Program-made: the position numbers and the translations under genes
Notes under the pieces: generated by a model
What the model saw: the letters and a program-made list of their open reading frames with translations, nothing else
Told to the model about the DNA's origin: nothing
Database searches by the model: none
Assembly: GCA_039566865.1 (NCBI GenBank)
Contig: CM076949.1
Coordinates: 5,423,501-5,487,500 of the forward strand
Direction of reading: 5' to 3'
DNA length: 64,000 nucleotides
Source: Aurelia coerulea
Taxonomy: Eukaryota > Cnidaria > Scyphozoa > Semaeostomeae > Ulmaridae
In this document: positions 33,060 through 42,976 of the stretch, piece by piece
How positions within the stretch are numbered: position 1 is the stretch's first letter
Layout of the letters: each line of letters begins with the position of its first letter

Positions 33060-34200
33060 CATACTTCAGACCATTGTCGAATGTGTACAATCCAAGGAAA
33101 GAGTTGAAACAGGTTTCAGCCATGTGATCGATAGTGAGAGCAAAAAATTAATTGACAAGTCTGAATTTTTGTTCCTATTGTTTGGTCTGGTACAAATAAA
33201 AGAGTAGTGGTACTTTGCAGCGTTGCCTCGAATAGTTTCTTGTTGTGGTCAATTGATTATTTTATCGCCATACAATGTCGTTTGAAAGGGAAGACACACC
33301 ATGATGTAGCAATATGTGTTGACACAGGTTGACACAAACGAGAAGATCGGATCCAGGCTGAATTTTAGAAAGATAAAGTAGCAGGAAGACTGATAATTTC
33401 TACCGACTCTCCAGGGCTACTATTAGGGCTATCAAAATATGGAAAGCTTTACCAGCAACAAAAACACAACGTAACAGTTTGCTCTTTCTAAAAATTGCAC
33501 TTTGATTAAATTTTTTTGCTATATCTAGAGTGGTGTCACCCATTATGCTCAATTCGTTGCTATTATTCGAATTAGATCCTCAAGGAGGATTTTATGAAAA
33601 AAAAACGAACGAACTGGTGATATCACCAACTAATTGAGAAAAATGTGTTAAAGTTTGAATCAAATCAATCAACTCTACAAAGGGATCGTTGTAGGTTTTG
33701 AAGATGGGGGTAAAAACGACCTTTTCGCTAGGCGCCACCCATTATGGCAGCAGTTCAAACCAGTTACGCCACTCTGCTGAGTGGAGTTAAACTAAGAAAA
33801 TCAGCTTTAATGACAATTATTTATTCATCGATGAACACATTAAACGCAAAAATTTTGATATGACTTTGCATTAAGTTTGGGATAACAGGAATTTTAGGAA
33901 GGCTGATTTCACCTCGAAAAGAAATCGATGTATCGTAACGGCCTAATGAACTTACAGAATCGATTTGATATGTCCCTGAATTATCTCGTAGGGCTTCGAT
34001 GCAAAGAAACTGAAACTTCAGTGAAGGTCACATTATGTTAAAACTGACGTCAGTAAAGATTTCCTACGCCATTCCAATTTTTTTACTTATTCCCAGTTTC
34101 CTTAAACTTAATTTCTCTTACTAAGCGGCCATGATGGGCGACCGGCGATAATGGGCGATGACGCTACTCTATGACTTTTAATATACAATGGGTGAATGTG
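33060..34200. other. Non-coding stretch, possible old MITE at 33526-34171
   Basis: TAGAGTGGTGTCA..CCCATTATG at the left and its approximate complement near 34145-34171 may be the ends of a diverged element. No duplication is readable. No exon found. Confidence 0.35.
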
Positions 34201-34225
34201 GCTCAACTTTTAATATATATGTTGT

Positions 34226-34515
34226 ATATGCAACAACAACTACGAAAAAACAGAGATCTACAATCTAACACCAAAGGAAAATGAACAGGAAGACAACACA
34301 ACAAACAACAGCAACAATAACAGCAACAACAACAACTACGATATAGCACAGATTTACAATCTAACGCCAAAAGGAAAATGAACAGGAAGAAAACACAACA
34401 CAACAACGAGAAACAATAACAGCAACAGCAACAACTACGATATAGCACAGATTTACAATCTAACGTCAAAGGACAATGAACAGGAAGAAAACACAACACA
34501 ACAAGGAGAAACAAT
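34226..34515. repeat. About 102-bp tandem repeat, three copies
   Basis: Units contain TACAATCTAAC followed by GAAAATGAACAGGAAG (ACAATGAACAGG in the last), joined by AACAACAACAAC-rich linkers, starting near 34235, 34336 and 34438. The leucine/cysteine-rich minus-strand ORF over it is an artefact. Confidence 0.75.
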
Positions 34516-34622
34516 ACTTTATTGGACCTTATAAAGACAAAAACGATACAGTTTAACTGCATAACCTATGGAATTAGCTTCTGCTATAAAAAGAGGTTTG
34601 ATCTTTAAAAATTAATCAGTTG

Positions 34623-34876
34623 CTCTGAAGATAACATAGTGGGCGAAACTAGTTAGCAATTGCGCAAAAGATCCTTTGGTGCCTGCTTCCTTATGTTGTT
34701 GTATCTTCTTCAATCGTACACTATATTTTTAATAAATTTGCAGAAAAACATGATTGTAAAGTGATAAAATGCAAATCTGAAGCGAATTGCAGTTGTAGCA
34801 ACCATGTATTGATGATGATTCTCTGATTGACTGGGGTTGCTCTGAAGATTCCCTAGAGGGCGAAACTAGTCAGCAC
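34623..34876 (+). other. Two hammerhead-core-like motifs 219 bp apart
   Basis: TGCTCTGAAGA followed after 10-12 nt by GGGCGAAACTAGT occurs at about 34621-34653 and 34840-34872, each followed by TAGC or CAGC. CTGANGA...GAAA is the hammerhead ribozyme core and is known in Penelope-like element repeats. Stem II pairing is weak here (CCC/GGG in the second copy, poor in the first), so these may be relics. No reverse transcriptase was found nearby. Confidence 0.35.
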
Positions 34877-34879
34877 TGA

Positions 34880-36035
34880 AATACAGAATAAAAAGCGCAA
34901 AAGACCAAATTGATGACTGTTTTCTTCGGATGGTTAGGCCCTCTTCAACGTTGACTTGCTACAAGTCTCAGTATGAATCGCAAACAGTGCCAAGGCCTCA
35001 GATGAGAGGGTTCCAAATGAAGCGCTGCGCGCTCGTTCGCCTTCGGCGCGGTATGAACTATACACCATGACAATACGAATAGAAAGCAAACGAAGACTTG
35101 TGGCAAGTCAATCTTCAACGGTACACTTTATATTATTTTTTGTACACTATATGTTGCATATACATATTGTAAATAGTGGTTCTTATGATTCTTATTCATT
35201 CTAATTCAAGCATTTAAACTAATGGCCAATTTTCATTTATACTCAACCCGAGGAAATTTACAGTTTGGGAGATGACTTGTTGTTGTTGTATCTATTTTTT
35301 ACATCGATGGAAAAAATCATCTAGTCTGCTATGTACATATGTACATGGAAACTAATCAAAATCCATGGATACAGTAATTAAAATAAAATAACTCATTTTT
35401 TTAAATGCATGACTGTTCTTTTCTTGATAATAAATCTGAGAAACTGGGCAGTGCACCCACCAGGATATGTCTAGAAATCTCCTTGATCCTCAATCAAACG
35501 ATCCGGCTGCGGGTTTTCTCAAAAAGCACAGCAGAATATCTTCTCTCATTCAAATTTAAAACTGCAGCTTTCCAAAGGAATTTTGACATCTGATGAAAGC
35601 TTTTGAGAATTATAGGTCTGTAATTGCCCTTGAACGTTTTGACTTCTTTTTAAACAATCGCAAATCGACCCATACCCTGCAAACTACGCCTACCCTTCAT
35701 TCTTTATTCACAAGAATTGCGAAAATCGTGGAAATAGCAAACGCATAGTCAATCCAATGACCGAATAACATCTGGAGCTTGGAAAAAATTCTCAAAAGCT
35801 CTCTTCAGATGTCAAAATTTCTTTGGAAAGCTGCATGAGCGTTTTGAAAGTGGGGGGGGGGGAGGGGGGCTGAATGGCGAGCGAAGCGAGTGGAAACGAG
35901 GGTCCGGGGGCTTGAGACCACGCCCTTTAGAACGCGGAAAACGCCCCTTTCAAAAAAAGGCTTGCCTCTTTATGTCCATACTCGTATTTATATACAGTTC
36001 GGTTTAGAAAAGATTTCACTTAACATGAAAAGAGA
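34880..36035. other. Non-coding stretch
   Basis: No exon recognised. There is a G-rich run at 35852-35870 next to GGCGAGCGAAGCGAG, and two related passages (GACATCTGA..GAAAGC and its inverse near 35590 and 35805) forming a loose inverted repeat. Confidence 0.35.
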
Positions 36036-36041
36036 CATATA

Positions 36042-36447
36042 CAGTAAAAACCCGCACATAAGAACCTTCATCTATTAAGAACCTATAGCCTGAAATAATA
36101 TATTTTGTACCCAATAAATAAGAACCATTTCAGGCTGATATCTGAACCAGGTTCTTAATAAAGGGTTTTATTCATTCATTGGGAAATAAATGCAACATTT
36201 TGCCTCTTTCGTGAACTCCAAAACATTACTTACAGAACTGTGATAGGCAGGGCCTGCAGGGGTAAACTGGGTAAGATTGAGTTGAAATGGATAGGGTCAA
36301 GAGTGCAAATAAGTTTGGCTAAAATTTAGATTCACATATTTTCCTATATTAAGGACCTACACCCTGATTACTAGATGTGCCTCATTGCATAAGAACCTAA
36401 ACAGGCTGAGTTCAAAATCTTAGGTTCTTATGTGCAGGTTTTTACTG
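36042..36447. mobile_element. TA-target MITE, CAGTAAAAACC ends
   Basis: CAGTAAAAACCCGCACATAA and the complement of its right end (CAGTAAAAACCTGCACATAA) are flanked by TA. Internally AAGAACCT-type phrases repeat in both directions. A second, more decayed copy is at 61401-61831. Confidence 0.75.
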
Positions 36448-36862
36448 TATATCATTACGACCGTTTCTTCTCATAAAAACTATATTGTTACTGAAGACCT
36501 GTCATGGATCAAACTTTCCAAAGTTGCGATATGCCTATTTTCATTTTTAACAAAATCGTTAGCAATTTCCAAGAGGGACATCGTGTCTGCTCGTTTTTTA
36601 TGAAGAGAAAGTTCAATTTAGCTACCGGGTGTCCCAAGAAAGTACTCTTGTTTAAAAAATCACCAAAAATTGATTATCAAACGTTTGATAAAATTTTCTC
36701 TTTGACTTGCTTTATCAAAGACCCAAACATATTTATAGATGCAACAATGTTTGCTTTTGATGCAACAAGGTAGAAACACATTGAAAAACCTCATTTTGAG
36801 CTATACTTTCTAAGTAAAATACTCAATCTTGCCTAACAGTCAACATTTTCAGATTTGTCATC

Positions 36863-37187
36863 CCCGGGGGGGGGGGTACTTCACATATTTTGGGTACGGG
36901 GACGTGCCATCGGGAAGGGTATCGATTTTCGCGATTTTGGTATAAGGAACGGTATCGATTTTCACGATTTTGGTATAAGGAACGGTATCGATTTTCGCGA
37001 TTTTGGTTTAAGGAACGATTTTGGTATACTTTTTCGGAAAATTGGTATAAGGTCGGGTATACTTTTTCGCAAAATTGGTATAAAGTCGGGTATACTTTTT
37101 CGCAAAATTGGTATAAGGAACGGGTATGTTTTTGAAGCTTCGATGGCACGTCCCCGACCAAAACCTGGTCAAGTACCCCCCCCCGGG
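36863..37187. mobile_element. Poly-G-tipped TIR element A
   Basis: Ends CCC plus a G run then TAC, and GTAC plus a C run then GGG. Perfect 8-bp duplications TTGTCATC (36855-36862 and 37188-37195). Inside are the inverted GGGTACGGGGACGTGCC and GGCACGTCCCCG blocks, then an array in two flavours: GGTATCGATTTTCGCGATT three times, followed by GGTATACTTTTTCGCAAAAT-type units. ORFs rich in FR-WYKER or NRENRYRSLY on either strand only mirror this array. Confidence 0.87.
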
Positions 37188-37223
37188 TTGTCATCGTCAT
37201 CGAAGTCTCCAATGATAGTGTGC

Positions 37224-37516
37224 CCCGGGGGGGGGGGGTACATAACATATTTAGGGTACGGGTATGTGCCGCCCATATGGGTGGGTTTTTGGGCCTAAAA
37301 TTCTCTAAACAAGGGTCCTTTTTCAGCAAATTTTCCATAAACATGGGTGGGGTTTCGCTGAAATTCGCAAAAAATGGTTAAAATGGGCAGTTTTCCGCCA
37401 AAATTCATCATAGAAGTGGGTATCAAAAGCAAGTTTCGGTAATTAGAAGAGGGTAGCTTTCTGAAAACCGGGCGGCAGACCCCCGTCCATCCTCAAGTCA
37501 TGTACCCCCCCCCGGG
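37224..37516. mobile_element. Poly-G-tipped TIR element B
   Basis: Same plan as element A, only 36 bp to its right, with its own perfect 8-bp duplication TAGTGTGC (37216-37223 and 37517-37524). The subterminal block is GGGTACGGGTATGTGCCGCC. The internal sequence is a looser set of AAATTC/AAAATGGG-type units, different from element A. The separate duplications show two independent insertions. Confidence 0.87.
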
Positions 37517-37608
37517 TAGTGTGCATTTCTTTCTGTCATTTATGACCAAACTAGAAGCTTTATATGCACAAAGAAATTGATCTGGCAGGCATAAATGCTT
37601 TTTTGCAG

Positions 37609-37975
37609 TATGATTAAAACATTTACTGCTCAGCTTCTGAACCAAAGAAATAAAATGCCAGAGGTAGATGTGTAGATATATCCTTCTTCTCTCGATACAT
37701 GCTCATGTTTGCTCTTAAAAACAATTTCTGGAATGCACAACGAGCGTGCTATAGCTACCTTGTTTGTTTCGAATTACTGGTTAAGGGAATTTCCTTTGTC
37801 TGCAAGCGCGAATTGCTTTGAAATCAGGTGTCATAGAAACTTTTAAACTTGTGCGGCTTTGTTTGTTTTTAATTACTGGTTGAGGGAATTTCCTTTGCTG
37901 CAATCGCGAATCGCTTTGAATTCAGGTGTCAACAAAAGCAACTCATGCTATTGTGTTACAAAATCTGTCCTTGTT
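37609..37975. mobile_element. Right-half fragment of an AACAAGG fold-back MITE
   Basis: Colinear with the right half of 28282-28963 and ends CTGTCCTTGTT at 37975. Its terminal segment of about 110 bp is present twice in a row (TTGTTTGTTTCGAATTACTGG then TTGTTTGTTTTTAATTACTGG), an internal duplication not seen in relatives. Confidence 0.7.
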
Positions 37976-40015
37976 TACGAGCCAATAATGCAACAGAAAA
38001 ACTTCGAGAAACCGGCTTTGGTAAGAACCTACTGGGGTAAAATGGCCAGGCTTGGGGTAAGTGGAGGTAAATTAGGCAAGGCAAAAATGTGACTAAATTT
38101 CAAAAAAATCTTACTTCACAGACTTTCTCTTGCTGCAACTGTTTGATTATCCTCCGTGAATGTTGCAATGAACAGTTCACGATCTATCGCGCCCCAGCAA
38201 TCTTACCCCATCTCATATTTGTATGTTACCCATGCAGACCCTACACCATCATACACCAGGAAAGTCTTTCAAAGACCATCTACGTTGGTTTAACTGGCGA
38301 GTAAAGATTAGTCACGTGTTATTCGATTGTGTTGATCGAAATTTCTGAATATGAATTTAAAAATAAATCGAAAATGTACATACCATATTGATGGTTTTTG
38401 CTCAATTCTTGTGCTTGACTTGTGCTCGTGATAACGTCCTTCTCAAAATCATCAGTTGTAAATAAACACGACAAGCCCCAAAATCCATCGAGCCGCGCGT
38501 CCTCTTCATATCACAAGGCTGTTCTGTTCTACCAGCAACACGAGATAGCATCATCCAAATCTTCCAGCTTTTTCCTCTAAGAAAACCGCTCAGTGCTAGA
38601 ACAACTCCTTGAACTTAGTTTGCGTTCTTAGCGCTTCCATCATTGGTTGTTCTGCGACATTTGTTTCTTCCCTTCGCCACGTACAATTTTTGCTACTTTG
38701 CAGGGCCTTCAAAAGCACATTTTTCAGGTTGTCAGCTTCAAGGCAGAGAACGTTGACAACGTCTCTTGAGAGTCACAATTACTTTCTCTTTGGAATTCAT
38801 TTCCTCGAACAAACAAAAGCATTATGCAGGCCTTTTCTCGACGCGCGTATTTTCTTGCAAAATCTTCGTTTACACGTTCACACCAGGGTAAAAAGCGCGG
38901 CAGAAGTGCAATTCGCAACAAAGATGCATTTATAAAGAATCCACGCCAAAAAGCTCCCTTCTTGGCTAAATGAAAAACTCGTTGTTCAACTATCAAGGGA
39001 AATTCTTTCGTAAATCAAAACATTTTTAGACTTCTCTACTCTCGTGACAACTGCCAGAAATGCAGCATAAAGGCTTATTTCCATGGAGCTGCACTTTCCG
39101 CTTGAGCGAAAAATGTTCGAGAGCATTTCTGCGAAAGGACAAAAACACTGCTGACCCGACCCAGGGATTTCTTATGCTCATGAGCTGCTCGTATAGTGAG
39201 CTATAGAAAAACGAACGACTCAGTATTCTATGAAATAAGATATTCAATGGATTTGTTGTTGTTGTTTATAGCAGGCATGCTTGTCTTCAAAAAGACGCAC
39301 CAAAGCGGAAAACTTTCCCAAATGGAAATCATTTTATTAATATCAACCGCAAAATTCTCTCGAGCATACTCCGCACGAGTGGAAAATGCAGCTCCATCGA
39401 TATAAGCTTAAGGTAACTCTGCTTTCCGCCCTTGTGAGCAGCACGTTGCCATTTTGTGAAACCACCCTTTTCAGAAATCAATTAATTTCTCCTACATTAT
39501 TCAATCTATTGAAAAGCGGTAAAAATGATGTTAGGCTGTTGTTCTGCATAGTCTTGGATGGCATCGAAAGACTAGTTTCTATAATGTTGACATGGTCTTG
39601 GCAATCGTTTGCGCCAGCCTTTCGCCTTCTAAAGTTAGTATGTACGCACACAGGGGGCACAATGTATATTTTAGGTACTGGAATGGTGTGATTGTGAAGG
39701 GTATCGATTTCCCCAATTTCGTTTTAAGGAGCGGTATCGATTTTCCTAATTTGAGTATAACGAACGGGTATGTTTTGCGATGAAAACGACTAAAACAATT
39801 ACAAAAATCTTCGTCTCCTGAGGATTTTGCCATTGTTCGAGATTTAGCGCCTACATCCTTGGCTCATGGCAGGGGTATGAGAAAGCAATTACAAATCATT
39901 TGACTCGCTTGACATTTACCTTGATGGTTCGTATCTCAAAAATTGCACAATACCCAAACATAAAATGTAAATTCATTACAAGTTATAGCTTTGTTCACAT
40001 TAGAGTAAAAACGAG
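37976..40015. other. Non-coding stretch with a poly-G-family fragment
   Basis: No convincing exon, although ORFs overlap on both strands at 38.6-39.0 kb. GTGGAAAATGCAGCTCCAT at 39380 partly echoes AGTGCAGCTCCATGG on the other strand near 39085. At 39655-39785, GGGTATCGATTTCC...GGAGCGGTATCGATTTTCC...CGGGTATGTTT is a worn fragment of the array found in poly-G element A. Confidence 0.4.
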
Positions 40016-40023
40016 TCACACAC

Positions 40024-40780
40024 GCAGTGGCGTAACGCAGTTTAGGCTACCTTAGTTCAAGAACTAAGGGCCCCCAACCAAAGGGGGCCCCCAACAAATT
40101 GTTCGTATTGTGTGCTTTTTGGTCATACTGTGCTAAAAATCTTCCTTAGGCCATCCCAAAAGCCCTTTCTAACCAGTCACTGGACTTTCATTCCGTTTTC
40201 GTTCATTCCCTATAATTTGAGCAAGAGCACCTAATAGCATACTGTGACTTTGCACTATATTTACTAAAATTTTGTTCATAAACTATTGTGTTTATTCGCA
40301 TGCATAGCTTTGAGGTATAAAGGGAAAACACTTAGTCTGCACTAAATTTACAGCACCTATTGCACTACTATTATCCGCAGAAGCTGTAAACATAGGTTTT
40401 AAGCCAAAGAACCTGCCACTACTATGGAGGATATTTCTGGTAACATTTTTGTGTATTCAAAGTAATCTTCATCAAACAGCACAACAGTACAGTCCGAACC
40501 TTTGAATATTGCCGTATTTCTTCAAGAAAATTTTAGATAGCATATAATTCCACACCAAGGAGCGACAATTTGTTATATAAACTACTTAGCTTTTTCAAAC
40601 GCAATTCATATAAATATGCTAAATTTACCGTTTTGATTTTTCCTATGTAAAAACTTTCCTTTCAACATAACGTTGATTATGGTTTCAAAAATTTACCCAC
40701 CACCCTGAACCCTCTTCCTACATAAGGGCCCCATCTTACCAAACTCCTACGGGCCCCGAGTGTCTCCGTTACGCCACTGC
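40024..40780. mobile_element. hAT-like element, GCAGTGGCGTAACG ends
   Basis: Inverted GCAGTGGCGTAACG termini with 8-bp flanks TCACACAC (40016-40023) and TGACACAC (40781-40788), one mismatch. GGGCCCCC-rich blocks sit inside each end. AT-rich interior without a recognised protein. Confidence 0.7.
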
Positions 40781-40907
40781 TGACACACGTGGCGTGAAAA
40801 AACGTCCTTGCATCATTCTCAGAATATGTCAGCACATTTGAAGTTTTTGATGTTCCATTCGTTAATAGCGATAACTCACTACAAGCAGGAACGCCAGAGA
40901 GGAGGGT

Positions 40908-41356
40908 GGGTGGGGGGGGGGGGGTCAACCGCCCTCCTTCCCTTTCGAAAATGGCCGAAATTTGTTGTTTTGGCGTCCCTGATACGAGTGCGTTTAAAAT
41001 ATTCAGAAAATGCCATGGGGCGGGGGCTCTCTGCTAAATTTGGGTAGGGTATGGGAGTGGTGTGCCTTCAGCATTTGGAAAAAAGTACTGTTGGCAAGAG
41101 ATATTTTTGTGAAAATGATATCATTGGCTAGACAAATTTCTTGATTAAAGACGCTAAAACTCGGTACTTTTTGGACAAAGTTCGCAAATGCCTGGCCTTC
41201 ACTAGACCAAAATTTCCAAAAATATACCTCGACATGGGCCAAAATCGCTAAAAAGTATAACATTGGCCAGACTAAAGTCCAAACATTCTTACCCGTGACG
41301 GCACTTCCCTAAGTATCTTTACTATGCCTCCCTCCCTCCCCAGCCTCCCTCCCCCC
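40908..41356. mobile_element. Probable decayed poly-G-family element
   Basis: G run at 40908-40924 and C-rich run at 41330-41356. Between them are GGGTAGGGTATGGGAGTGGT, GTGACGGCACTTCCCTAAGT and units around ATCATTGGCTAGACAA, echoing the array of 5306-5653. No duplication is readable. Confidence 0.5.
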
Positions 41357-41990
41357 AAATGGAAAAAGCTTTGACCCAATCCTACTGTATTTTTACTCTA
41401 GTGTGAACCAAACATATGTGAATAATAATCGTATAATATTGGGAAAAAAACTGTTTAAATATGCATGAAAGTAATATCCTAAGTATAAAAATAAGGCTTA
41501 AATGCTTTCTGAAGATTTAGTTTTCAGAATGTCCACAGCATTAAAATTCTAACATTTCTACTCTTGAAATAAAATTAAAGAAATTAAAATTATTGCCAGC
41601 AAAACATAATAAATTGAATTTCGCCAGTTTGGAAGCAAGGAGCAACTGCGTATAGGGCATGGACTAACTAACTAAGAGCGCCAAATTGCGCCAAATTGGT
41701 GAGAGAGTGGGGCAAAATGGGTCCTTTTTGCTTCTAAAGTTGACGCTAAGTGTCCTTCGTTGAAAACATGCAGCTTTCTTAATGAATAGCATTGTCCTGG
41801 TCGTATCAGAGACTCTTCGCCGTCACGATCTTTTAGTGACCTTTGTCAGACGAAAATGTTAAACAGTATTTGTCAGACCATTGTAATGCTAGAGTTGAGG
41901 TTTTCATTTATGTTTCTAAGTGATTGATTGTTTTATGTACATTTTCACTACAGTCATTGTGATATTTAAAGGCATAAAATGCTGAACTTG
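41357..41990. other. Non-coding spacer
   Basis: No exon or bounded repeat recognised. Confidence 0.35.
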
Positions 41991-41995
41991 TTAGA

Positions 41996-42294
41996 TCTCG
42001 TTCAATTCATACCCTGACCACCCTCCGGGCAGCCCGGGGTCAACAAACATTTCCTACACAAATGCCCAGGGGCCGGGCAAATTTCATGTGGCGAATGCCC
42101 GGGGGCCGGGCACTGAGAAAAAGCCATATTTCCAGTTACTGTATAGGAAGAAGCTCCTGTTTTTGTCAAATGCCACTCAAATGCCGGGGGGTGAAGGAAA
42201 ATTTACGGTCAAATGCTCGGGGGCAGGGAATATTTTTTGAGCAAATTCCAGGGGTGGCCCGGGAGGGGATGGTCAGGGTAGGAATTGAACGAGA
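41996..42294. mobile_element. Inverted-repeat element with AAATGCCCGGGGGCCGGGC units
   Basis: TCTCGTTCAATTCATACCC and the complement of its right end (TCTCGTTCAATTCCTACCC) form 25-bp TIRs that continue into CTGACCA. The interior carries at least four variants of AATGCCCGGGGGCCGGGCA. Similar in plan to the poly-G elements (short private array between GC-rich ends), with different termini and no visible TSD. Confidence 0.65.
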
Positions 42295-42444
42295 CATCAG
42301 CACTCCTTGAAGTTCACAGTGGAACATCCTCTCCAGGAGACAAGACAACTTGAGCGTTCTTTCGAGAAACAATTACAGGAGGGTATGAGCAGAATGGACA
42401 AACTTGCAGTTAACCTCACTCGCAAACACTCTCTTAGAAGCTAA
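42289..42444 (+). CDS. Possible terminal exon, helical C-terminal peptide
   Basis: A 51-codon frame ends at TAA 42442-42444. It reads as a charged helix (HPLQETRQLERSFEKQLQEG, then MSRMDKLAVNLTRKHSLRS). There is no in-frame ATG before it. The only nearby acceptor, ACATCAG at 42294-42300, has a purine-rich approach, and a MITE abuts it. If real, it is the last exon of a plus-strand gene convergent with KSR. Protein not recognised; it could be a chance ORF. Confidence 0.28.
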   Translation, partial: TRHQHSLKFTVEHPLQETRQLERSFEKQLQEGMSRMDKLAVNLTRKHSLRS

Positions 42445-42814
42445 ACCAAAACCCTTTGGTTACCCAAAGTTCCAGCTCCTTTGGCCCCTCGCAACTGCTA
42501 CACATTAAAAAGACACTTGATTTTACATCGTTACGTCCCACTCTAAAAACTGAACTGATAAAATGTCATCATTTGGATCCGACCGGATACGGAAGCATAG
42601 CGCTCTAAGTATTCCACTTGAAAGCGAACAAATTCCGATCAGTATTCTTTCCCAGTGTTAGGGCCTGCATTTTGCCGACCCGAAACTGACGGCTTGAGAG
42701 GGTTATCCCTAAAATTCCACAATGTCTTGCGTTCTCTAGAACATCCTCAGGCCATCCGCGGATCGCTGCAATATTCTTCGATTCCACGGCGTTTCCCGCG
42801 ACTTTCTTGTCAAT

Positions 42815-42976
42815 TTAAAAAAGAACCAGTGCATCGGCTGATCTCGACATAGGGTACATTGGCTGCGAAGGGCTTCGTATCAGTTTCTTTTTTGGTAGTC
42901 TTTCAAATGCTTTTGTGAGCTGGTTGAAGGGAGGTCGATGCTCCGGATTGTAGGCCCAACACATCGAGAGGATGTC
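42815..42976 (-). CDS. KSR: KSR terminal exon 9, alphaH and C-terminal tail
   Basis: Acceptor CATTGTAG, then [20 protein letters not shown], a FERLPKKK segment and a serine-rich tail [19 protein letters not shown] before TAA at 42815-42817. CWA....RP.F is the conserved kinase alphaH arginine region, and LPK matches the end of the vertebrate KSR domain. The tail is short. No clear AATAAA was found in the few hundred bases beyond. Confidence 0.93.
   Translation of the reverse strand, partial: DILSMCWAYNPEHRPPFNQLTKAFERLPKKKLIRSPSQPMYPMSRSADALVLF

Larger units (their letters stand above)
36625..37608. mobile_element. Older Tc1/mariner-type repeat hit twice by poly-G elements
   Basis: Starts CCGGGTGTCCCAAGAAAGTA after TA and is colinear with 63090-63455, which lacks both insertions. 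Removing 36863-37187 and 37224-37516 with one duplication each leaves sequence matching the 63-kb copy through TGACATTTATGACCAAACTAG-like text and GCAGTATG. The right end runs into a fragment of the AACAAGG MITE. Confidence 0.65.

Noticed and set aside
34203..34562. 119-codon minus-strand ORF rich in leucine and cysteine, membrane-like
   Set aside because: An artefact of the AAC-rich 102-bp tandem repeat. Peptide periodicity follows the repeat.
36823..37344. 173-codon and 147-codon ORFs with repetitive FRDFGIRNGID- and NRENRYRSLY-like peptides
   Set aside because: The repetition comes from the poly-G element's short-unit array, whose units happen to be open on both strands.
38609..39247. Overlapping ORFs on both strands as a gene
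   Set aside because: No splice structure, no recognisable domain, and neither strand is clearly favoured. Left as non-coding.
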